Assembly: GCF_000238095.2 (NCBI RefSeq)
Contig: NZ_JH815225.1
Location: 274,724 to 338,723 of the forward strand
Direction: 5' to 3'
DNA length: 64,000 bases
Source of the DNA: Peptoanaerobacter stomatis
Lineage (GTDB): Bacteria; Bacillota; Clostridia; Peptostreptococcales; Filifactoraceae
The notes under the pieces were generated by a model. It saw only the letters and a list, made by a program, of their open reading frames with translations. It did no database searches and was not told where the DNA came from. Positions within the stretch are counted from its first letter, which is position 1. Each line of letters opens with the position of its first letter. The position numbers and the translations under genes were made by a program. Shown piece after piece: positions 1-8,837 of the stretch.

Positions 1-759
1 CTTACAGATGTAAAAGGTGATATAAAGTTTGACAATGTAAGTTTTTCATATCCGCTTAGTGAGGTAAATGTCCTTGATAATGTAAGTTTTTCAATAAAAC
101 GTGGCGAAAATGTTGCACTTGTAGGTTCATCAGGAGTTGGAAAAACAACTATATCCAACCTTATACCAAGATTTTATGACATAAATTCAGGCAGTATAAC
201 TCTTGACGGAATAAATATAAAAGATATAAAGCAAATTAGTCTAAGAAACAATATAGGAATAGTTCAGCAAGATGTGTATTTATTTTCAGGTACAGTTTAT
301 GAAAATATAATATATGGTAAAAAAAATGCTTCAAAAGATGAGGTAGTAAAAGCAGCTAAAATGGCAGGTGCGTATGATTTCATAATGGAGCTGGAAAATG
401 GATTTGATACCCACATTGGAGAAAGAGGAACAAAATTATCAGGTGGACAAAAACAAAGGATAAGTATAGCGAGAGTATTTTTGAAAAATCCTCCTATTTT
501 GATATTGGATGAAGCAACTTCAGCATTAGATAACACAAGTGAAGCAATAGTGCAAAAATCTCTTGAAACTTTGGCAGATGGAAGAACAACATTTACTATA
601 GCTCATAGATTATCAACTATTAAAAATGCTACAAAAATATTGGTCCTTACAGAAAATGGCATAGAAGAAAGTGGCACACATAGTGAACTTATGAATAAAA
701 AAGGCGTATATTATAATCTATATAATAAAAATATAGACGAAACAGCTGTAAATCTATAA
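1..759 (+). CDS. ABC exporter, C-terminal ATPase part (5' end outside window)
   Basis: The reading frame is open from base 1, so this is the C-terminal 252 residues of a longer protein. It holds a complete ABC nucleotide-binding domain: Walker A GSSGVGKTT, Q-loop VQQDVYLF, signature LSGGQKQR, Walker B ILILDEATSALD and switch region IAHRLST. These are the features of half-transporters of the MsbA/LmrA type, in which a six-helix permease domain precedes the ATPase; that domain would lie upstream of the window. The protein should use ATP to export a lipid, drug or peptide from the membrane. The substrate cannot be told from this part. A MITE-like repeat follows the stop codon. Confidence 0.92.
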   Translation, partial: LTDVKGDIKFDNVSFSYPLSEVNVLDNVSFSIKRGENVALVGSSGVGKTTISNLIPRFYDINSGSITLDGINIKDIKQISLRNNIGIVQQDVYLFSGTVYENIIYGKKNASKDEVVKAAKMAGAYDFIMELENGFDTHIGERGTKLSGGQKQRISIARVFLKNPPILILDEATSALDNTSEAIVQKSLETLADGRTTFTIAHRLSTIKNATKILVLTENGIEESGTHSELMNKKGVYYNLYNKNIDETAVNL

Positions 760-785
760 TGTATTTGATGTTTAACTATATTTTA

Positions 786-891
786 TACTAATAAGCATTT
801 ATAATGCCCAGTATTTAATATTTGATGATTCATGGAGTATCAATAAATTTGTTGTAATATGATTACATGGCTATTTAATAGGTTTTTAGTA
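786..891. repeat. MITE-like repeat, copy A
   Basis: An AT-rich 106 bp segment bounded by TACTA on the left and TAGTA on the right, each abutting TA-rich sequence. The right end (TTTTTAGTATTAA) closely matches the right ends at 8796-8800 and 5507-5511. No coding capacity. It fills most of the gap between the ABC exporter and the flavoprotein gene. Confidence 0.5.
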
Positions 892-939
892 TTAAATGTT
901 TTTTAACATACAAATTTTATAAAGGATGATGTAACATAT

Positions 940-2547
940 ATGGTTATTGAATGCAAAGAAAAATGTGATGTTTTAGTTATAGGAGCAGGTATAGCCGGTA
1001 TTAGTGCGGCTATACAAGCTGCAAAATGCGGTTCTTCGGTTGTACTTACAAGCAGTACGGCAATTTTTTCAGGTTCAAGCTTTTTCCCAGGAACCTGGGG
1101 CTTGGGTTTGATAGGCCCGGAAGATGAAAAAGACGAAGCTGATCTCGAAGAGAGTATAGCAAGAGTTGGATGTGGTATGACAAAACCTGAAATTGTCAAA
1201 ACTTTTGTACATAATATAAATCCTTCAATATATGACCTTGAATCAAGGGGAGTTAAATTGAGAACTGCAGAAAAACAAGATGAAAAAGAGTTTATCCCTT
1301 GTTTTGATCATAAGAGAAGGAATTGGAATGGGCTTGAAGCAGAAAGCATGAGAGCAGTTTTTAAAAAGGAGCTTTTAGAATATAAAGTAAAACTTTGTCC
1401 GTATTATGAAGCACTTGAACTTATAAAGAATGATAAAAGAGTGTGTGGAGCGGTATTTGGACACAAAGATGCTATACTTGCTATAAGAAGTAAAGCTGTA
1501 ATTCTTGCAACAGGTGGATATGGAGGATTGTTTAAGAATTATTTAACTACATCTGATATTATGGGTATGGGACATGCCATAGCTCTTAGAGCAGGTGCAA
1601 GTTTGATAAATATGGAGTTTATGCAGATGATGCCTGGATTTATTTCACCTTCACCAAAGACGGTATTTAATGAAAAAACATTTCGTTTCTCGTCATTTAG
1701 TGATGATAAAGGTAATAATATTTTTAAAAATATACAGGATTATACAGAACTTTTAGAGCAACGCTCCACTCATGGACCTTTTACTTCGGCTTGTATGGAT
1801 AGAGAAATTGATTTTATAATTGCTAAGGAAGAACTTAAAGGAGGAGTTTATGTAAGATATTCTGATGAAATGAAGAATAACCCTCCCGAGTTTATAAAGA
1901 CATATTTTGAGTGGCTTAAGGATAAAAAAGGACTTACATTTAATGATACTGTTAGCGTTGGAATATTTGCACATGCAGCTAATGGAGGTATAAAGATAGA
2001 AAGCGATGCCTCTACAGAAGTATCCGGACTTTACGCTTGCGGTGAGGTAACAGGTGGCATGCATGGAGCAGATAGAATAGGAGGTCTTTCCAGCGCAAAT
2101 GGTCTTGTTTTCGGAAGAATAGCCGGAAATTCTGCTGCAATAGACTCAAATACTGAGACGATTTCTGATGAAAAAATAATTTTAAAAGCACATTATGTGT
2201 TTGATTATAGCTCAAAACTTGCAATGCTTAGAAAAATAATGACTGAGAATGCCATGATATCACGAAACGAAATCGGATTAAATAAAGCTATAAATTTTTG
2301 TAAGCAAACCTTAGAAGAAATTAACAGAAGCACTGAAAATTTATCAGATAAAGCTAAAGTAATCGAATATTATCGTCTTTCAGCCAATCTTTTTACTGCG
2401 ATGGCAGTATTAAAACCGGCTATTCTTAGAAAGGAAAGCAGGGGTTCTCATTATAGGGAAGATTATCCTGAAATTATTAAATCTGAAGATAAAAGAATTT
2501 GTATATTTGAAAAAGACGGAAAAATAAAGGCTATGTATGAAAGATAG
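940..2547 (+). CDS. FAD-dependent fumarate reductase/aspartate oxidase-type flavoprotein
   Basis: A 535-residue protein of the FAD_binding_2 family (fumarate reductase and succinate dehydrogenase flavoprotein subunits, L-aspartate oxidase). The N-terminus has the Rossmann dinucleotide motif VIGAGIAGISAA (about residues 12-23). AVILATGGYGG follows around residue 190, and a late ACGEVTGGMHGADRIGG segment around residue 366 is the typical FAD-contacting part of these enzymes. It should oxidise or reduce a dicarboxylate-like substrate in the cytoplasm. No iron-sulfur or membrane-anchor subunit gene is adjacent, so it probably works as a soluble oxidoreductase with an unknown partner. AAAGGA lies 13 bases before the ATG, a little far. 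The family is firm; the substrate is not determined. Confidence 0.8.
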   Translation: MVIECKEKCDVLVIGAGIAGISAAIQAAKCGSSVVLTSSTAIFSGSSFFPGTWGLGLIGPEDEKDEADLEESIARVGCGMTKPEIVKTFVHNINPSIYDLESRGVKLRTAEKQDEKEFIPCFDHKRRNWNGLEAESMRAVFKKELLEYKVKLCPYYEALELIKNDKRVCGAVFGHKDAILAIRSKAVILATGGYGGLFKNYLTTSDIMGMGHAIALRAGASLINMEFMQMMPGFISPSPKTVFNEKTFRFSSFSDDKGNNIFKNIQDYTELLEQRSTHGPFTSACMDREIDFIIAKEELKGGVYVRYSDEMKNNPPEFIKTYFEWLKDKKGLTFNDTVSVGIFAHAANGGIKIESDASTEVSGLYACGEVTGGMHGADRIGGLSSANGLVFGRIAGNSAAIDSNTETISDEKIILKAHYVFDYSSKLAMLRKIMTENAMISRNEIGLNKAINFCKQTLEEINRSTENLSDKAKVIEYYRLSANLFTAMAVLKPAILRKESRGSHYREDYPEIIKSEDKRICIFEKDGKIKAMYER

Positions 2548-3040
2548 AGTTAAACAAATATATAATCATTGAAATTCAAACATTATAAACAAGAATAACA
2601 AAAATATTACATTTATATTACAAATATAAAACCTGCACTTTTTACCGGGGAAATTTTGATTAAATAGTGATAAAATGTTTTTAGTAATCAAGTTCAATAT
2701 TTATATCAACTGTCACCTATTTAGTAGCTGTTAACATTACATACATATTTTTTTAAAAGTGAGTGAAATCTTAGAATTTTATGAAACAATATTTACCATA
2801 AAATTTCAATTTAATTACACGTCATAGTAAAAGTCAATAGAATAATAGATATTCTTATTTTAGAACATTAATTATTTAAGACGAAAATTAACATAATTAA
2901 AGTAAAATAATGTGAAATATAAGCATTGTTAAAAAATATTAGTAATATTTTAAAAAACAGATAAAAAATAGAAAGGCATTTGATTAATATTGGACAATTA
3001 CATATCAAAAAATTATCAAAATTAAAAGGAGGTAATATTG
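2548..3040. other. intergenic region before the surface-protein gene
   Basis: About 490 bp of very AT-rich sequence with no convincing reading frame or RNA gene. It contains the left copy of a 30 bp direct repeat (2963-2992) and the ribosome binding site of the SLH gene (AAGGAGG, about 3026-3032). I see no clear promoter or riboswitch. Confidence 0.5.
2963..2992. repeat. 30 bp direct repeat, left copy, flanking the SLH gene
   Basis: This 30 bp stretch recurs at 5196-5225 with two mismatches (28/30). The two copies bracket the SLH gene 3041-5164 almost exactly. The role is unknown; they could be recombination sites, remnants of insertion, or a shared transcription signal. Confidence 0.6.
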
Positions 3041-5164
3041 ATGTTAAAAGCAAAAAGAATCTCAATGTTAACGATTTTTATGCTAATTATGAGTATCATA
3101 AGTACACAAGTATATGCAGAGAAAATTCCATTTACAGATGTCTCAGAGAAATCCTGGTACTATGATGATGTCAAATCAGCGTATGAATCAAACCTTATCA
3201 ATGGTAAAAAAGCAGATAAGTATGCACCAGACGACAATATGACAGCAGCAGAAGCAGTAAAACTTGCAGCAGCAATGCACAAGTTAAAAAACGAAGGAAA
3301 GGTAGACTTTGCATCATCAAAGCCATGGTACAAAGTATATGTAGAGTATGCCAAGCAAAAGAATCTGATAACAGATGATTTAGATTGGAATAAGAAGATA
3401 ACAAGAGCAGGGTATATGCAAATCTTCGCCCAGATACTAACAGACGAAGAATCAAAGAAAAATAGCGTAGCAGATGGCTCAATACCAGACGTACCGATGA
3501 CACATCCAAGTGCACAGGCGATATATAAGCTATATAGAGCAGGAGTAGTAGTAGGAGTAGATGATAAAAGAAATTGTTCACCAGGAAGCAATATAAAGAG
3601 AAGTGAAGTAGCAGCGATACTAATAAGGATGATGGATGTAAAACGCAGATTATCATTTAGTATAGAAGCACCAGCACCTGGAACAACACCACCAGCTACA
3701 ACGCCACCTGGAGGCACAACTACACCAGAAGAAAAACCACTTAGAATAACTAAGCAACCAGAAAATGTAATAGGAGATTTTATTGGAGATGTAGTGACAT
3801 TAGAAGTTAAAGTAGAAGGAGGAAAGGAGCCATATAACTATCAATGGCAATATAGAAAAGTAGGAGACAGAGATTATACAAACATTAGGATAGTAGACGA
3901 AGCAACAAATGTATTAAAATATACTGTAGATAGAGATGCCTATGATTGTAGGTGTGTGATTACAGATGCAAAAGGTAATAAAGTAACAAGTAATGCAGCA
4001 AGAGTAGAACTGACTACAGGTCCGCTTAGAATCACAAAAGAACCAGCTGAACTTATAGAAGGAAAAGAAGGAGATTTTGTGACATTAGAAGTTGAAGTAG
4101 CAGGAGGAAAACAACCATATACCTATAAATGGTATCGAAAAATAGCTGTAGCCAATATACAAGCTATTGAAGAAGTTCCATATGAAGGAAGTAAAACAAG
4201 GTCAGTAAAAGTTCCTTTTGTTCCAGAAACCAGGTATCAATATTTATACCGATGCGAAATTATAGATGCAGATGGAAACCGTGTGGTAACTAAATTTGCA
4301 TTAGTGAGAGTAGATCCAAGTACAGCACCGCCTATAATAATAAAACAACCTGAAAATAAACTTGGTATTCCATCAGGTCATACAGTGTCATTGGAAGTCA
4401 AAGCATCAGGAGGCAAGGAACCGTATAGATATCAATGGGAAGAAAGAAAAGAAGGAGACATAAATTATACAAACAGTATGGTAGAAGGAAATACAAGAAA
4501 TGTATTAAGACCAAAAGTAGAAATGTTTACCTATTATTATCGATGTGTGATTACAGATGCAAACGGCAATAAAGCGACAAGTGATGAAGCAAAAGTAGAA
4601 ATAGATCCAAATACAGTGCCAATTAAAGTAACCAAACAACTTGTGGATGTAAGAGGCGTGCCAGGAGATGTTGTTACGTTGGAAGTTGCGGCAGAAGGAG
4701 GAGTGCCACCACTAAGATATCAATGGCAAGAAAGAAAAGTTGGAGATGCAGAGTACAAAAACCTTCCATTTGCTACAGCAACTACACATAGAGTACCTGT
4801 AACAGGTGAGCCATATGATTACCGATGTGTAATTCATGATGCAAAAAACAGATGGGTTATGAGTAATAAATCAAGAGTAGTATGGAAAGTTCGAATTGAC
4901 AAAGAACCTGAGGATGCAAGTGGTAGGTTAGGAGATAGGGTGACGTTGGAAGTCAAAGCTGAGGGAGGTATAAAACCTTATAGATATCAATGGGTATATG
5001 TAAAAGATGGAGACACAGTATTTAGAAATAGTACGTCAGAAGGAAATACAACAAATGTATTAAAACCTCCTGTAGAAAATGATATCTACTGGTATGTTTG
5101 TAACATTATGGATGATGAAGGAGTTCAAGTGATGAGTAGAAGAGTACAGGTTCGTAAAAGATAA
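3041..5164 (+). CDS. secreted SLH-domain surface protein with five Ig-like repeats
   Basis: A 707-residue secreted protein. The N-terminus is a signal peptide (basic start, hydrophobic core, likely cleavage after QVYA near residue 26). Three S-layer-homology repeats follow (about residues 27-205; typical pieces IPFTDVSEKSWYYDDV and FTDV-like restarts), which normally bind pyruvylated secondary cell-wall polymer. A Pro/Thr linker (about 210-228) leads to five tandem Ig-like repeats of about 90-95 residues, each opening with a variant of RITKQPEN and containing VTLEV.AEGG..PYRYQW and a late Y.CRVI.DA.GN strand. It is probably a cell-surface adhesin or S-layer-associated structural protein. AAGGAGG eight bases before the ATG fixes the start. 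A rho-independent terminator follows at 5360-5386. The gene is flanked by direct repeats. Confidence 0.88.
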   Translation: MLKAKRISMLTIFMLIMSIISTQVYAEKIPFTDVSEKSWYYDDVKSAYESNLINGKKADKYAPDDNMTAAEAVKLAAAMHKLKNEGKVDFASSKPWYKVYVEYAKQKNLITDDLDWNKKITRAGYMQIFAQILTDEESKKNSVADGSIPDVPMTHPSAQAIYKLYRAGVVVGVDDKRNCSPGSNIKRSEVAAILIRMMDVKRRLSFSIEAPAPGTTPPATTPPGGTTTPEEKPLRITKQPENVIGDFIGDVVTLEVKVEGGKEPYNYQWQYRKVGDRDYTNIRIVDEATNVLKYTVDRDAYDCRCVITDAKGNKVTSNAARVELTTGPLRITKEPAELIEGKEGDFVTLEVEVAGGKQPYTYKWYRKIAVANIQAIEEVPYEGSKTRSVKVPFVPETRYQYLYRCEIIDADGNRVVTKFALVRVDPSTAPPIIIKQPENKLGIPSGHTVSLEVKASGGKEPYRYQWEERKEGDINYTNSMVEGNTRNVLRPKVEMFTYYYRCVITDANGNKATSDEAKVEIDPNTVPIKVTKQLVDVRGVPGDVVTLEVAAEGGVPPLRYQWQERKVGDAEYKNLPFATATTHRVPVTGEPYDYRCVIHDAKNRWVMSNKSRVVWKVRIDKEPEDASGRLGDRVTLEVKAEGGIKPYRYQWVYVKDGDTVFRNSTSEGNTTNVLKPPVENDIYWYVCNIMDDEGVQVMSRRVQVRKR

Positions 5165-5195
5165 ATTCTCCTTGAATCATTTTTATACTTCATTT

Positions 5196-5225
5196 AAAAA
5201 ATAGCAAGGTATTTGATTAATATTG
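5196..5225. repeat. 30 bp direct repeat, right copy, flanking the SLH gene
   Basis: Matches 2963-2992 at 28 of 30 positions in the same orientation, about 30 bp after the SLH stop codon. Confidence 0.6.
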
Positions 5226-5359
5226 AGTTGTTATGAACTAAAATACAAAACATTTTTATCGATATGACAAGAGTTGTTATTGCAAATATAATTTCTTGTT
5301 ATGTTTGTAAATGGTTAGATAATTTATTCAGCGATAATTAGTCTACAATATATAAAAAG

Positions 5360-5386
5360 CACACTATTTTATGTAGTGTGTTTTTT
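5360..5386 (+). terminator. rho-independent terminator after the SLH gene
   Basis: A 7 bp stem CACACTA/TAGTGTG with a seven-base loop, followed by six T residues. The gap 5165-5700 otherwise holds the right direct repeat, a MITE-like repeat (5412-5511) and featureless AT-rich DNA. Confidence 0.8.
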
Positions 5387-5411
5387 ATGCTAAAATGCCA
5401 TAAATTTATTA

Positions 5412-5511
5412 TACTATTGCCTAATGAAAATAACATATATTTATATTTTAATAAACTAATGCACTTTATTATTAGCTATTACTATATATATTTTTTAAAC
5501 AGGTTTTGGTA
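5412..5511. repeat. MITE-like repeat, copy B
   Basis: A 100 bp segment starting TACTATTGCCTAAT and ending AGGTTTTGGTA. The ends are imperfect inverted repeats of one another and resemble those of copies A (786-891) and C (8700-8800). No coding capacity. Confidence 0.5.
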
Positions 5512-5700
5512 TTAAATTATACTACATAATTATATATTATAAAGTATCTACTATTAAAATTATATTTTGATTTTTCTTATCATACTATAAATTATATTTA
5601 AAATTATCATAAAATATAATAAATTTTTATATTGTTGTTAGATTTTATATAAAAAAGGTATAAAAATAATTATATAAAATATATTAATTTAGAGGTTATT

Positions 5701-6606
5701 ATGCTTGATAAATTACAAAAATATGGAATAAGCGACAATATTATAAATGAACTTAGATATTTTAGACAATATTATAAAACAGATGATAGTGTCATTAATA
5801 GAATACAAGAGCCTAAGAGTTTTTATTATGGCATAGATGTTTGGGAACAATGTCTTTATGCACTTTTAAATTCACAAAATATACTTTTAGTAGGCACAAA
5901 AGCTACTGGGAAAAATATACTTGCAGATAATCTGGCATATGCTTTTGCAAGACCTAAATGGACAGTATCTTTTCACAACTTTTTAGATGCTGATGATTTG
6001 ATAGGGGTAGATACTTATAAAAACTCACAAGTAGTTTTTAGAAATGGTTCAATAAGTGAGTGTTCCATATATGGAGGCTTTGGTATATTAGATGAGATAA
6101 ACATGGCTAAAAATGATGCCATATCGGTTTTATACTCAGCACTTGACTATAGAAGAGTAATAGATATATCAGGATATAAAAAAATAGATATATCCGAGCC
6201 TACAAGATTTATAGCTACAATGAATTATGGCTATTATGGAACAAAAGAACTCAATGAAGCATTAATATCAAGATTTGCAGTAATACAAATGCCAAAGCTT
6301 AATAAAGATATGATATTTGAAATATTAAAAGGTTCTTTTACGAATATAAATGAAGACAGCTTACAATTATTATCAGAAATATTTGAAAATTTACAGACAA
6401 AAGCACAAAATGGACAAATATCATCAAAAGCTGTAGATTTAAGAGGGCTTATAGATGCTGTATCTCTTGCCAAAAAAGGAATGAATATAAGCAAGGCACT
6501 TCAGATATGTATTACAAATAAAGTATTTGACGAATATGAAAGACAAATAATATCTGATTTAATAAAATTAAAATTATCGAATAAAATTTCTTTGGCAGGT
6601 GATTAA
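5701..6606 (+). CDS. MoxR-type AAA+ ATPase
   Basis: A 301-residue AAA+ ATPase. Walker A is GTKATGKN (about residues 66-73), Walker B is GILDEIN (about 129-135), and the sensor region is FIATMNYGYYGTKELNEALISRF. This is the signature of the MoxR/RavA/NorQ branch, whose members act as chaperones with a vWA-domain partner, often for metal-centre insertion or complex maturation. The vWA gene follows one base downstream, as expected for such pairs. An AGAGG element precedes the ATG. The client protein is unknown; no cofactor enzyme is encoded beside it. Confidence in the family is high. Confidence 0.85.
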   Translation: MLDKLQKYGISDNIINELRYFRQYYKTDDSVINRIQEPKSFYYGIDVWEQCLYALLNSQNILLVGTKATGKNILADNLAYAFARPKWTVSFHNFLDADDLIGVDTYKNSQVVFRNGSISECSIYGGFGILDEINMAKNDAISVLYSALDYRRVIDISGYKKIDISEPTRFIATMNYGYYGTKELNEALISRFAVIQMPKLNKDMIFEILKGSFTNINEDSLQLLSEIFENLQTKAQNGQISSKAVDLRGLIDAVSLAKKGMNISKALQICITNKVFDEYERQIISDLIKLKLSNKISLAGD

Positions 6607-6607
6607 T

Positions 6608-8347
6608 ATGGAAGTATCTTCATACTATGATAGGGGCAGAATATCAAATATAGTGTGGACAATCACAGATAAATACGGATATGAAGTCGATTTTTCTCTT
6701 ATAGAGCAAGATTATTTTTCCTATGAATTAATATATAATGCCACTATAATAGGCTCGGTATATAACATACTTGACTATAAGATGATAGCAGATTTTATAA
6801 AAAGTATTAAAGAGCAAATAAATAAAGCTAAAGAGATACTTACACTATTTTTTATGTGTATTGAAGAAACTTGTATAAATAAAAATATGGAATTTATAAA
6901 AAATATAGAAAATATCAGATATGAAAATTATAAATACAATATAAAAATTTTGAGTGAAACAGGAAAAAAAGACAAGCTATATAATATGTTGAGATTGGCA
7001 TATTGGCATAATAATACAGATAAAATCATGATATTTCCACACAATATAATTCACATAATAAGAAGTATAGGTGAATTTAAAACAGTAGATAACACCATAG
7101 ACTTTATAGAAAAATTTAAAAAAATAATTAATTTATACTTTAAATTTGAGGAAGACAACATAAAGCAAAATATTGAAAATTCACAGAATATAAATGAAAA
7201 AACTAAATCTGCCATAGCTATATCAATAAAAAATAATAAAGAGAAGATATATGAGTTTTTCGAAGAATATACATCTTCAGAATTCAATCCTAATGAAAGT
7301 ATAATTGAGAAAAATTTTTCTGCAGACTCATCTACCATAGATGAAAAAGAAGATACATCAAAAGAAGAAGAAAACCTAAAAAAAATGGAAAACTACTATG
7401 GTAAAACTATGTTTGACATAAATAAACTGCATATATTGGAAAAAAAGTATTGCAAAGATATACATCACGCATATAAACTTTTTTTTACAAAAGGGGATTT
7501 GTCATCTATAAAAGAAGATTATAGAAAAAATCAAATTGAGCAGGAGCAAAATAAAAATAAATATGAATATATGAGCAAGAAAGAGTATTACGATAGGTCT
7601 ATAGAAAAGTTGAAATCCATAATAAAGCAAAGTTTGGCTCAAAATGAAAATGTAAAAAATAAATCATACAGCGGTAACGTAGATGCAAGGCTTATATATA
7701 AAGCAGAAAAGATAAATGATTATAAAATTTTTTGGAAAGAAAAAAGAAGAGATGAAATAAAATTTCTCGTGGATATAGTTATAGATTCAAGTGCCTCGTT
7801 GCTTGAAAAGCAGAGCAAATTATCGGTTCAAGCTTATATAATATCAAAGGCATTGGAAGATTTGAAGATAGAAAATTCTATAAAAACATTCAACAGTTTT
7901 ATGGATTATACAGTTATAAAAATATTGAAAGACTATGATGATATGAAAAGTGAAAATTGCTTTGATTATTTTTGTAGCGGTGGAAACAGAGATGGGCTTG
8001 CAATAGATGTTATAGGTTCGATGTCAAATAATATGAGTGATTACAAAAAGATGATGATAATATTCACAGACGCAAAACCGTTTGATGTACAAGTATTACA
8101 CGCTATAGGAACAAAAGCTAAAAAACCATATCAAGGAGATATCGCAATAGATGATACAGCAAATGTTATAAGAAAACTAAGGCAGAAAAGCACAAAGGTA
8201 TGTGGTATATTCAGTGGTCAAGAAGAAGATGTAGGCGTAATAAGATATATATACGGCAGTGATTTTTTGCATATAAATTCAGTAGAACAGCTTTCAACCA
8301 AAGTAGGTAGATTTATAAGCGATTATATAAGTAATTTTTACGAATAA
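6608..8347 (+). CDS. vWA-domain partner of the MoxR ATPase
   Basis: A protein of about 579 residues. The N-terminal two thirds is charged and Lys/Glu-rich with no recognisable domain. The C-terminal 200 residues form a von Willebrand A domain with a MIDAS-like DSSAS (about residue 393), a conserved GGNRDGLAID segment and IFTDAKP (about 484). It resembles the NorD/CobT/ViaA-type partners of MoxR ATPases, which bind metal through the MIDAS and link the ATPase to its client. I chose the ATG one base after the ATPase stop; a GTG at 6599 would overlap the upstream gene. The pair is probably translated together. Confidence 0.8.
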   Translation: MEVSSYYDRGRISNIVWTITDKYGYEVDFSLIEQDYFSYELIYNATIIGSVYNILDYKMIADFIKSIKEQINKAKEILTLFFMCIEETCINKNMEFIKNIENIRYENYKYNIKILSETGKKDKLYNMLRLAYWHNNTDKIMIFPHNIIHIIRSIGEFKTVDNTIDFIEKFKKIINLYFKFEEDNIKQNIENSQNINEKTKSAIAISIKNNKEKIYEFFEEYTSSEFNPNESIIEKNFSADSSTIDEKEDTSKEEENLKKMENYYGKTMFDINKLHILEKKYCKDIHHAYKLFFTKGDLSSIKEDYRKNQIEQEQNKNKYEYMSKKEYYDRSIEKLKSIIKQSLAQNENVKNKSYSGNVDARLIYKAEKINDYKIFWKEKRRDEIKFLVDIVIDSSASLLEKQSKLSVQAYIISKALEDLKIENSIKTFNSFMDYTVIKILKDYDDMKSENCFDYFCSGGNRDGLAIDVIGSMSNNMSDYKKMMIIFTDAKPFDVQVLHAIGTKAKKPYQGDIAIDDTANVIRKLRQKSTKVCGIFSGQEEDVGVIRYIYGSDFLHINSVEQLSTKVGRFISDYISNFYE

Positions 8348-8381
8348 TATGAAAATTTTTATAAAAAAGCTCAAAAAAATA

Positions 8382-8410
8382 TTGAAATATGATAATTTAT
8401 ATATTATAAT
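8382..8410 (+). promoter_or_regulatory. promoter of the alaS T-box leader
   Basis: TTGAAA (8382-8387), a 17-base spacer and TATAAT (8405-8410) make a near-consensus sigma-A promoter. Transcription would begin near 8417, just before the T-box leader. This also argues that the open frame across 8349-8531 is not a gene. Confidence 0.75.
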
Positions 8411-8416
8411 CTATAA

Positions 8417-8680
8417 GATATTAAAAAGATATTGCAAGAAGAGTAAGATTTTATATATTTTTCAGAGAGAAAACGTAAGGTGCGAGTTTTTAAATATATG
8501 TCCGAAAGCTGACTTGCAAAATGAAAGTTAATTCATTTAATCTTCAAATTCTAATAAAATTTGACGTTGATTACGTTATAATCCAAAAGATATGAGATTT
8601 TTAAGTTCTTGTATGAACAAGGGTGGTACCACGATAATTCGTCCCTAATACTTTATAAGTGTTAGGGATTTTTTTATGCT
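8417..8680 (+). promoter_or_regulatory. T-box riboswitch upstream of alaS
   Basis: The leader carries the T-box sequence AAGGGTGGTACCACG (about 8619-8633) immediately before a terminator hairpin (TCCCTAATAC pairing with GTGTTAGGGA, 8642-8668, then seven T). Near its 5' end are GAAGAGTAA and AGAGAGAAAA, typical of Stem I. A likely specifier loop reads GAAAGCTGAC, where GCT is an alanine codon, in keeping with the alaS gene downstream. Uncharged tRNA-Ala should stabilise the antiterminator and allow read-through. The T-box and terminator are clear; the exact specifier position is inferred. Confidence 0.9.
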
Positions 8681-8699
8681 GAAAATAAATTTATATTAA

Positions 8700-8800
8700 T
8701 ACTATTACCTATTCAAATCCATTTTTTATATATGATGGTTTTAAACTTATTTAAATCACTGTCGTTTGAAAAAAGTATGGCTTTTTAATAGTTTTTAGTA
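8700..8800. repeat. MITE-like repeat, copy C
   Basis: A 101 bp segment between the alaS T-box and alaS. The left end TAATACTATTACCTATT and the inverted right end TAATACTAAAAACTATT agree at 14 of 17 positions, so these are terminal inverted repeats. Similar in length and ends to copies A and B. Confidence 0.6.
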
Positions 8801-8837
8801 TTAATCATATTATATTTATAGAAAGGGATTGATTGAA

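Noticed and set aside
3160-3717. Two overlapping minus-strand frames inside the SLH gene
   Set aside because: Low-complexity Leu/Ser-rich products from the repetitive sense strand.
8349-8531. 60-codon open frame after the vWA gene
   Set aside because: It covers the promoter and Stem I of the alaS T-box leader, has no ribosome binding site, and its start abuts the vWA stop.
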